Source: GCA-2701705 sp036163455 (GTDB lineage: Bacteria; Pseudomonadota; Gammaproteobacteria; GCA-002705445; GCA-002716945). Taken from it: a stretch of 9,582 nt of DNA. The DNA lies in the NCBI GenBank assembly GCA_036163455.1, contig JAYZKL010000052.1, forward strand, positions 1 to 9,582. Reading direction: 5' to 3'. The notes under the pieces were generated by a model. The model was not told the origin of the DNA. It was given only the letters and a program-made list of their open reading frames with translations, and ran no database searches. Shown here piece after piece: positions 1-5,195 of this stretch. The translations under genes and the position numbers were made by a program. Within the stretch, counting starts at the first letter, position 1. Each line of letters starts with the position of its first letter.

Positions 1-292
1 TATCTTCTGAATAACTAACATAAACATATCCATCTTTATAAAGAATATCTAAAAGCCCTCCTTGACCATAATAATAAAAATCTAATTCATGTTCGATTGG
101 AAATTTCTCACCCGTTATCATATCAATGCGCACTATTCCGCCAGTCTTCTCGGTAATAAGTAAATTATTATCATCAACAAATGTCATTCCCCATGGTTCT
201 GATAATCTTTTTGCTACTTCTATTAGTTTAATTTCTTCAGAGATAACTGATGTAGAAAATAAAACTAAAAAGAAAAAGGATGTATGTTTCAT
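1..292 (-). CDS. Glucose/sorbosone dehydrogenase-like secreted protein (partial, C-terminus outside window)
   Basis: Only the first 97 codons are inside the window; the frame runs open off the left edge. The protein starts with a probable signal peptide (MKHT, then a Phe/Leu/Val stretch to about residue 18, then SEE). The mature part shows hallmarks of the glucose/sorbosone dehydrogenase family (soluble PQQ-dependent aldose dehydrogenases such as YliI): S-E-P-W-G-M at residues 31-36, L-L-I-T-E-K at 44-49, G-G-I-V-R-I at 51-56, G-Q-G-G-L-L-D at 76-82 and Y-V-S-Y-S-E near the edge. These are the first blades of a beta-propeller. The family oxidises sugars in the periplasm with PQQ, but the catalytic and PQQ-binding residues lie beyond the edge, so activity cannot be judged. 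The ATG overlaps the stop of the upstream DUF2905 gene as ATGA, suggesting translational coupling; no good separate Shine-Dalgarno is visible. Confidence 0.85.
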   Translation of the reverse strand, partial: MKHTSFFFLVLFSTSVISEEIKLIEVAKRLSEPWGMTFVDDNNLLITEKTGGIVRIDMITGEKFPIEHELDFYYYGQGGLLDILYKDGYVYVSYSED

Positions 293-489
293 TTAAAGAA
301 TACTTTGAATAAAATCCCAAGAATTATACTTATAATTATTGATGTAGTTATTGGAAAATAAAAATTAAAATTTTTTCTTTCAATAATAATATCGCCAGGA
401 AGTCGACCAAGCCCTAAATTTGAAAGATAAGGATACAGCAGACCTACTAAAATAAAAATTATTCCAAGTGTAAGAAAAAGTTTAGCCAT
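289..489 (-). CDS. DUF2905 family small membrane protein
   Basis: This 66-residue protein matches the whole DUF2905 pattern. A first membrane helix (about residues 4-23) is followed by the motif L-G-R-L-P-G-D-I-I-I at 27-36, a short F-N-F-Y-F-P-I stretch at 41-47, and a second membrane helix to about residue 64. The family is widespread, always tiny, and has no established function. The gene overlaps the end of tadA by 8 bp and its stop overlaps the next start by 4 bp, so it lies inside a tightly coupled operon. The length is normal for the family and nothing looks truncated. Confidence 0.9.
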   Translation of the reverse strand: MAKLFLTLGIIFILVGLLYPYLSNLGLGRLPGDIIIERKNFNFYFPITTSIIISIILGILFKVFFK

Positions 490-970
490 TAGCCTTTCTT
501 TTGTTTTTAAAAAAATTTTTTAATAATTCTGAGGATTCCTCTGACATCATTCCCGTGTGAATTTCAGGTTTGTGATGGCATGAACTTGACTCAAATATTT
601 TTGGTCCATGTTCAACACCTCCCGTCTTTGGATCATTTGCGGCATAAAATAGCCTATCCAACCTAGCAATACTTATTGCATGAGCACACATTGGGCATGG
701 CTCCAAAGATACAAATAAGTCACAACCAACTAATCTTTCATTCTTTAAAACTTTTGTTGCTTTTTGGATTGCGAGAATTTCAGCATGATTAATGGCTGAA
801 TAATCTGCTCTCATCTGATTGTGAAAAGCAGCAAGGATATTGGAAGATTTTCTCTCAACGATAACAGCGCCAACAGGAACTTCACCATTATCTGCAGCTG
901 ATTTTGCAAGCTCAATTGCCAGCTGCATGAATAAAACATCTTCTTGATGATATTCTTGTTGTTTAAGCAT
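482..970 (-). CDS. tadA: tRNA(Arg) adenosine-34 deaminase, alphaproteobacterial type
   Basis: This 162-residue protein has the cytidine/deoxycytidylate deaminase fold with a complete zinc site: H62-A-E64 (zinc ligand and catalytic proton shuttle) and P91-C-P-M-C95, whose two cysteines bind zinc. G-E-V-P-V-G-A-V at 29-36 is also characteristic. TadA converts adenosine to inosine at the wobble position of tRNA-Arg(ACG). The C-terminal block with G-G-V-E-H-G-P-K-I-F (117-126) and C-H-H-K-P-E (131-136) resembles the alphaproteobacterial TadA group (as in the Agrobacterium enzyme) rather than the E. coli form, and is a taxonomic clue. The start lies 2 bp after the stop of the dihydroorotase-like gene (TAA-CT-ATG), so the two are almost certainly co-transcribed. 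The first about 12 residues are variable in the family; M15 is a less likely alternative start. A general nucleoside deaminase role cannot be fully excluded. Confidence 0.9.
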   Translation of the reverse strand: MLKQQEYHQEDVLFMQLAIELAKSAADNGEVPVGAVIVERKSSNILAAFHNQMRADYSAINHAEILAIQKATKVLKNERLVGCDLFVSLEPCPMCAHAISIARLDRLFYAANDPKTGGVEHGPKIFESSSCHHKPEIHTGMMSEESSELLKNFFKNKRKANG

Positions 971-972
971 AG

Positions 973-2307
973 TTAAGAAGTTTCTTTAAATTTAATGGGC
1001 TCGCCAATTGGTGTTGAACATAATTCATCATTACGCATAACAATGTTACCTCTAATTATTGTTGATATAGGCCAACCTGTTACTTCCTTGCCATCAAACG
1101 GTGTCCATTTTGAAATAGAACATTGTTGTTCATTAGTGATGGTTTTTTTCTTTTTTAAATCAACGATTGTGAAATCAGCATCATAACCGATTTCAATTTT
1201 ACCTTTAGTGGAAAGTTTATGGATTCTTTCTGGTCCATATGACCATAATTCAACCAACCTATCTAAAGTCAGCCTCCCCTCATTAACATGGTTTAGCATG
1301 ATGGGTACCATGGTTTGAACAGCGGGAGTTCCGCTTGGAGTATTGGGGTAAGTTTCATTTTTCTCCTTTATTGTATGTGGGGCATGATCTGATCCAATAA
1401 TATCTACTGTCCCGTTTCGTACTGCTTCCCATAGAGCATCTTGATGATGTGTTTCTCTAACAGGAGGATTTTGTTGAGCGAAGGTACCAAGCCTTTCATA
1501 GCATTCTGGAGCATGCAGTGTAAGATGAATTGGTAAAACTTCAACGCTTGCAATATCTTTATTTTTTGCAAGTAATTCCATTTCTTGTGCGGTAGTAATA
1601 TGCAGTACATGTACACGTCTGTTATGCTTCCTAGCTATTCTAAGAAGCCTAGTTGTCGCGGATAAACAACTTTCCTCAGATCTCCATTTACCATGCAATT
1701 TAACATCATTGCTATTTCCCAAAATAGTTTTTTTATTTTCCTGCATGATATATTCATCTTCAGCATGAATTGCGACAACTCTTTTACCATTCGATAATAC
1801 TGCTTCTAATTCATCATCGCTGGCTGATAATAAATCGCCAGTGCTTGCACCCATAAAAATTTTAATACCACAAACGCCTTTCATATTTTCCCACTTTGCT
1901 AGATCTTTTGCGTAATGTTCTGTTCCACCTAAATAAAAAGCATAATCCGTCCAAGGTGATTTTTTAGCACGCTCCAATTTATCATCAATAGCTTCATTGG
2001 TAATTGTTAAAGGATTGGTGTTTGGCATCTCAAATACTGCAGTCACACCACCCATTGCAGCCGATTTCATTCCTGATTCAAGCGTTTCTTTATGCTCATT
2101 GCCAGGCTCACGAAAATGAACTTGTGAATCGATTACGCCGGGAAGTACATGTAGGCCTCTGCAATCAAATATTTCATCAGCTGATATATTCGAATTGTCC
2201 GAGATAGCCTGTATTTTGCCCTTAACTACCCCAACATTAATCTCTTTTATCCCATCGGGTAGGACAACTTTTCCATTTTTAAGCAATAAATCGTAATTTT
2301 CTGGCAC
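973..2307 (-). CDS. pyrC: Dihydroorotase-like amidohydrolase with QxH instead of HxH
   Basis: This 444-residue amidohydrolase is of the class I dihydroorotase type. Dihydroorotase makes dihydroorotate from carbamoyl-aspartate in pyrimidine synthesis. Visible features are L-P-G-V-I-D-S-Q-V-H-F-R-E-P-G at 55-69, F-E-M-P-N-T-N-P at 92-99, K149 in G-I-K-I-F-M-G (the usual carboxylated bridging lysine), H181 in I-H-A-E-D-E, H236 in V-L-H-I-T-T-A, and G-S-D-H-A-P-H at 305-311 with catalytic D307. The first His of the canonical D-x-H-x-H metal motif is Gln (Q62). From memory, the same Q occurs in the roughly 444-residue alphaproteobacterial proteins, so it is probably a subfamily trait and not decay. 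The start is GTG: the codon just upstream in frame is TAA, and a GAGGT ribosome site lies 9 bases before it. It is first in a minus-strand operon with tadA. The symbol is by family; a paralogous hydrolase role is possible. Confidence 0.85.
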   Translation of the reverse strand: MPENYDLLLKNGKVVLPDGIKEINVGVVKGKIQAISDNSNISADEIFDCRGLHVLPGVIDSQVHFREPGNEHKETLESGMKSAAMGGVTAVFEMPNTNPLTITNEAIDDKLERAKKSPWTDYAFYLGGTEHYAKDLAKWENMKGVCGIKIFMGASTGDLLSASDDELEAVLSNGKRVVAIHAEDEYIMQENKKTILGNSNDVKLHGKWRSEESCLSATTRLLRIARKHNRRVHVLHITTAQEMELLAKNKDIASVEVLPIHLTLHAPECYERLGTFAQQNPPVRETHHQDALWEAVRNGTVDIIGSDHAPHTIKEKNETYPNTPSGTPAVQTMVPIMLNHVNEGRLTLDRLVELWSYGPERIHKLSTKGKIEIGYDADFTIVDLKKKKTITNEQQCSISKWTPFDGKEVTGWPISTIIRGNIVMRNDELCSTPIGEPIKFKETS

Positions 2308-2398
2308 TTAGTTTGAACCTCAGAACTATTGTAACAATATCTGGACTGTTTTTTTTCATAAATTTGTGCATAATAGTATCACCAATAAAGATTTAAGA
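2308..2398. promoter_or_regulatory. Divergent promoter region with 13-bp palindrome (2327-2339)
   Basis: This short gap separates the minus-strand dihydroorotase operon from the plus-strand MerC gene, so it should hold both promoters. It contains the palindrome TATTGTAACAATA at 2327-2339 (6-bp arms, 1-bp centre). On the minus strand the palindrome contains TACAAT (2333-2328), a good -10 candidate placed just upstream of the ribosome site; no clear -35 accompanies it, only an A-run. On the plus strand CATAAT at 2369-2374 is a plausible -10 for MerC. If used, transcription would begin after the GTG at 2366, which favours the ATG at 2399 as start. A regulator binding the palindrome could block the operon promoter, but such a short AT-rich palindrome may be chance. 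Confidence 0.3.
2317..2321 (-). promoter_or_regulatory. Shine-Dalgarno for the GTG start of the dihydroorotase-like gene
   Basis: On the minus strand this reads GAGGT and sits 9 bases before the GTG at 2307. Together with the in-frame TAA directly before the GTG, it fixes that unusual start codon. Confidence 0.6.
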
Positions 2399-2776
2399 AT
2401 GCAGAAATACTTTGATTTAATAGGAATTTCACTATCAGGAATATGTTTTATACACTGCGTATTAACACCTATCCTTATTATGCTAACGCCTTTTTTAGCC
2501 TGTCATGAATTCCATGAAAATATTATCTATCTAATTATCCCTACAGCTGTAATAGCATTAGCTGTTGGCTGTTCACGACATCGTGATATTTGGGTTGCAG
2601 TGATTGGCATTAGTGGTATTAGCGTTCTAATCTTAGCGTTAATTTTTCACACTACATTTGGAGAGTTAGTTGGGCTTGCTTTGACTATGTCCGGCAGCAT
2701 ACTTATCATCTCCGCACATTATCGCAATCGTCTCCTTTGCAAAAAGGAATCTTTTAAGTGCCATAGCGGCCATTAA
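2399..2776 (+). CDS. MerC-family membrane protein with Cys/His C-terminal tail
   Basis: This 125-residue protein has about four membrane helices and matches the MerC domain: an N-terminal D-L-I-G-I-S-L-S-G-I-C-F-I-H-C with C16, H19 and C20 in the first helix, and later A-H-Y-R-N-R-L-L-C near the C-terminus. MerC proteins of mercury operons import Hg(II); the many chromosomal relatives outside mer operons have no proven substrate. No merR, merA, merT or merP is nearby, so mercury transport is not supported by context. The extra loop residues C35-H36-H39 and a tail with C114, C121, H122 and H125 suggest soft-metal binding (inference). The frame is open back to a GTG at 2366, adding 11 polar residues; I prefer ATG 2399 because the domain begins right after it. 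The gene stands alone, divergent from the operon on its left and convergent with the gene on its right, whose end lies 13 bp away. Confidence 0.8.
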   Translation: MQKYFDLIGISLSGICFIHCVLTPILIMLTPFLACHEFHENIIYLIIPTAVIALAVGCSRHRDIWVAVIGISGISVLILALIFHTTFGELVGLALTMSGSILIISAHYRNRLLCKKESFKCHSGH

Positions 2777-2789
2777 ATACTCGAAATAA

Positions 2790-3476
2790 TTATCTTCCAG
2801 TTATTGTTACTTTTTGGACAGGGGGTTCAAGATACATTACACAAGTCCCACCAGATTCAGTAGCAGTTAGAGTATTTGTAACATCAAAACTCATTCTTAC
2901 AGTTGGAACATCAGTAGCTCTAGGTGTATACGGTACTGACAATGCAATTGTAAATGTGAATGTAGAGGCACCATCAGTTTTGCTGGTTCCATTACTTGCA
3001 AAGGTTGAAGTTAAATCCCCATAGTCTCCTCCACCATTTGTATCGGGAATTATCCAGGTCATCTCAGCAAGCGTCCCATCGGTTGCTGTCTTGGCCGTTG
3101 TGGTTGCATTTGAAGCTGCAACTGTCGGAGACGCAACAGTATTACAAGTCTCACCACTTACATCAACGGTACCTGTTACTTTAAATGTACTACTAATCGT
3201 TGATCTTACATGAGTATAAGTTCTACCCAATGTAATGCTGAAGTCTGAAAGATAGCTTCCTACATCCGCGCCAGCAGTTACAGAAGCTATATCAAATTCT
3301 TTAGAAGATGATCCAAGAACTATCGGATCAGAGCAAGATGATGAAGAACATAATTCCACTTTTGTGACCGTTGGCTTATAAGATGATGGCGTACCAGATG
3401 CTGCATAAAGTTCTACAGAAACAATAAAACTCAAAAATAATATGCTTAAAAATTTTAATCTATAAAATCTAATCAT
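2790..3476 (-). CDS. Secreted Ser/Thr-rich protein of unknown function, coupled to inverse autotransporter
   Basis: I do not recognise this 228-residue protein. It has a clear signal peptide: basic start (R3, R6, K8), hydrophobic residues 9-22, and a cleavage site after about Y24-A-A26. The mature part is rich in Ser, Thr, Gly, Ala and Val with alternating polar/hydrophobic runs, as expected for an all-beta extracellular protein. Four cysteines (C43, C48, C111, C212) could form two disulfides. There is no C-terminal membrane anchor, LPXTG-like motif or terminal barrel strand. Its ATG overlaps the stop of the beta-barrel gene as TAATG, with an AGAGGT ribosome site 6 bases upstream inside that gene, so the two products are made together. 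The most economical idea is that this is the partner or cargo of the barrel. A free-standing periplasmic protein, adhesin or pilin-like subunit is equally open. It is visibly less AT-rich than its neighbours, consistent with its composition. Confidence 0.8.
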   Translation of the reverse strand: MIRFYRLKFLSILFLSFIVSVELYAASGTPSSYKPTVTKVELCSSSSCSDPIVLGSSSKEFDIASVTAGADVGSYLSDFSITLGRTYTHVRSTISSTFKVTGTVDVSGETCNTVASPTVAASNATTTAKTATDGTLAEMTWIIPDTNGGGDYGDLTSTFASNGTSKTDGASTFTFTIALSVPYTPRATDVPTVRMSFDVTNTLTATESGGTCVMYLEPPVQKVTITGR

Positions 3477-4366
3477 TACGTACCTCTTCCAACAGCTACA
3501 GTTCCTTTAACTCCTTTTACAATTTTATTTGCACGTCTTACTCTCTCAAAGAACCTATCCTCAACAGACTGATAGCTATAAGCGATTGGAGATATGAAGA
3601 CAACAGGCTTATTAGCTAAATATTTTTCACAACATAATGCATAATTTACTTGGATGAATGTTTGCCCAACTGCCATCGTATTATCTCTCTGCCTTCCAGC
3701 TTCAATGGTCAATCTATTAGTTGGTCTAAAATTTAAACTAAGGCTTTCACCGTGTTTTACATTAAATATGCTTGATGTCCATTCGTAACCTTTATAATAA
3801 ACTTTTGCCCATGGAAGATAAGGAACATGCATACCAACTTCTATGTCATAACCGTCAGCTGCTTCTTCTGATGAGCCATCATAATCTTTTTTATCTGATA
3901 AACCTGCATAAACATTTACATTAACATCATATACTGATGTTTTTAATTCAATACCCATCCCTAAACGCGAGTGATTAGAGTTTATTTCATAATCGTAAAA
4001 AGTATTAAACCCATAAATCATGGTTTTTGATTCATTGGCACCACGCCATACAAGACCAACATTTATGGTTTCACGATTATCATAAGTTGAGAATGAAACT
4101 TGGGATAAATATTTTTGATACTCACTTTCAGATAATGACAAGACTGATATGAAACGAATATCAGGCTTATTATTATTTCTAGATAATGCTTCAATTTCTA
4201 GAAGTCGGAGGTTAGGGATATTCTCTGATGCCCAATTTTCAACAGCTGAACTAACTGTACCATAGGCATGGTTTGCCACTGCTTTTGACATTTCTCCAGC
4301 AGTCACATTCGGTGATGTAAATGGCAAACAAATTGCCAATATAAAAAGATTAAAAATCTTTTTCAT
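3476..4366 (-). CDS. Inverse autotransporter (intimin/invasin-type) beta-barrel without passenger
   Basis: This 296-residue outer-membrane protein has a signal peptide (K2-K3, hydrophobic 4-15, cleavage near V-T-A23) and then an inverse-autotransporter beta-domain. Markers are Y95-D-N-R-E-T-I-N-V-G-L-V-W-R (the family's D-R-x-x-x-N-x-G-x-G-x-R), Y118-G-F-N-T-F-Y-D-Y (family N-x-F-x-D-Y), R134-L-G-M-G-I-E (RLGLGxE), A170-D-G-Y-D-I-E-V-G-M-H-V-P-Y-L-P (A-N-G-W-D...Y-L-P), and R271-F-F-E-R-V-R-R-A-N-K-I-V (the closing L-V-E-R-N-N-x-I-V). In intimin and invasin the barrel is followed by a linker and Ig-like passenger domains exported through it. Here only about 13 residues follow, so no passenger is fused. 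The next gene overlaps by 1 bp (TAATG) and encodes a separately secreted protein. A strong ribosome site (AGAGGGGGAG, 4371-4380) precedes the ATG, and a putative promoter lies further upstream. An adjacent C245-C246 pair sits near a predicted strand. Confidence 0.82.
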   Translation of the reverse strand: MKKIFNLFILAICLPFTSPNVTAGEMSKAVANHAYGTVSSAVENWASENIPNLRLLEIEALSRNNNKPDIRFISVLSLSESEYQKYLSQVSFSTYDNRETINVGLVWRGANESKTMIYGFNTFYDYEINSNHSRLGMGIELKTSVYDVNVNVYAGLSDKKDYDGSSEEAADGYDIEVGMHVPYLPWAKVYYKGYEWTSSIFNVKHGESLSLNFRPTNRLTIEAGRQRDNTMAVGQTFIQVNYALCCEKYLANKPVVFISPIAYSYQSVEDRFFERVRRANKIVKGVKGTVAVGRGT

Positions 4367-4386
4367 TAATCTCCCCCTCTATTTCT

Positions 4387-4415
4387 AATATAAACTAAAA
4401 CTGAAAATTTGTACA
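4387..4415 (-). promoter_or_regulatory. Putative sigma70-type promoter for the beta-barrel/secreted pair
   Basis: On the minus strand TGTACA (4415-4410; 4 of 6 match to TTGACA) and TATATT (4392-4387; 5 of 6 match to TATAAT) are separated by exactly 17 bp. They lie upstream of the strong ribosome site at 4371-4380. This would let the surface-protein pair be expressed independently of the TPR genes upstream. AT-rich DNA produces such matches easily. Confidence 0.4.
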
Positions 4416-4424
4416 AAATTTTAG

Positions 4425-5195
4425 TTAATTTTCCTTACCCAAACTATCTAAATTATTTTTTGCTAATGTAAATTCAGGGTCAATTTCAATTGCTTTTTTA
4501 AACATATTTGATGCATTTACATTATCATCAAGCCCTTTATATGCGATACCCAAATTGTTATAAACTTCTTTTGAGCCCTTATCCATGCTTACTAATTCAT
4601 TCAATATGGTTATTGATTTTTTATACTCTTTGATCTTCAAAAAATAATTAGACATATTCAATCTCGGAAAAATCTCGTCTGGAACTAATTCTATGGTTCT
4701 TTGGTAATGTTGTTCTGCTTTAGAATCATTTAAAGAATTATAAAGATTGGCTAAATTATTATGTGCTTCTACAGAATCATGATTTATTTCTATTGCACTA
4801 ATATATGAATCAACTGCATTATCAAATTCCTTTTTATCCGTATATAGAATTCCGAGAGAATAATAAGATTGGAAGCACTTCTTATCAATTTTTATTGACT
4901 TCTTATATGCTCTAATTGCTTCTTTAGTCTTGCCCATCGTTTGAAGCAAACCACCATAGTTGCTATGGAATATAGCTTGGTTTGGTTCTTTTTCAATTGC
5001 TTTTTCAATATGTTCTTGGGCAGTTTTATAATCTCCTTGAACAGTATATATTAATGAAATCAGATGATTCGCATTAGGTTCAGATGCATCTACACTAAGA
5101 ATTTTTTTATAAATCTGTTTTGCTTCATCAAATTGATTTCTCTTATGAAGATCCATTGCCTCGGCAAATGCTTGGCGAATAATAAAATTAGACAT
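4425..5195 (-). CDS. TPR-repeat protein without catalytic domain
   Basis: This 256-residue protein is built almost entirely of about seven tetratricopeptide repeats. Typical repeat signatures are A-K-Q-I-Y-K-K-I-L (25-33), A-I-R-A-Y-K-K-S-I-K-I-D, A-H-N-N-L-A-N-L-Y and V-Y-N-N-L-G-I-A-Y-K-G-L, with the F/I-E-I-D-P ends of helix B. It has no signal peptide and no membrane segment, so it is probably a cytoplasmic protein-interaction scaffold. The gene overlaps the end of the upstream TPR-glycosyltransferase by 8 bp (ATGTCTAA) and has an AAGGAAGTG ribosome site. Its N-terminal part is recognisably similar to that of the upstream gene (N-x-F-D-E-A, A-N-H-x-I, E-x-I-x-K-A-I, F-H-x-x-x-G), suggesting tandem duplication without the glycosyltransferase domain. 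A partner or regulator of that enzyme is the simplest guess; the function is unknown. Confidence 0.85.
   Translation of the reverse strand: MSNFIIRQAFAEAMDLHKRNQFDEAKQIYKKILSVDASEPNANHLISLIYTVQGDYKTAQEHIEKAIEKEPNQAIFHSNYGGLLQTMGKTKEAIRAYKKSIKIDKKCFQSYYSLGILYTDKKEFDNAVDSYISAIEINHDSVEAHNNLANLYNSLNDSKAEQHYQRTIELVPDEIFPRLNMSNYFLKIKEYKKSITILNELVSMDKGSKEVYNNLGIAYKGLDDNVNASNMFKKAIEIDPEFTLAKNNLDSLGKEN

Noticed and set aside
995..1186. Plus-strand open frame of 63 codons
   Set aside because: It lies opposite the strongly supported dihydroorotase-like gene, has no ribosome site or recognisable motif, and is a mirror of that reading frame.
2366..2398. Extended N-terminus of the MerC-family protein from GTG 2366
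   Set aside because: The 11 added residues are polar and lie before the normal domain start; a likely -10 element overlaps this GTG, so ATG 2399 is preferred, though not proven.
2399..2776. Mercury-resistance island
   Set aside because: A single MerC-like gene without merR, merT, merP or merA, and with no transposon ends or recombinase nearby, does not support one.
2777..2789. Terminator between the convergent MerC and secreted-protein genes
   Set aside because: Only 13 bp separate the genes and I found no GC-rich hairpin with a T-tract there.
2996..3184. Plus-strand open frame, Leu/His/Ser-rich
   Set aside because: It is antisense to the secreted protein gene; its odd composition is explained by the Ser/Thr codons of the opposite strand.
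3470..3485. Programmed frameshift joining the beta-barrel to the downstream secreted protein
   Set aside because: There is no slippery heptamer at the junction, the downstream gene has its own ribosome site (AGAGGT) and a complete signal peptide, so two separate polypeptides are more likely.
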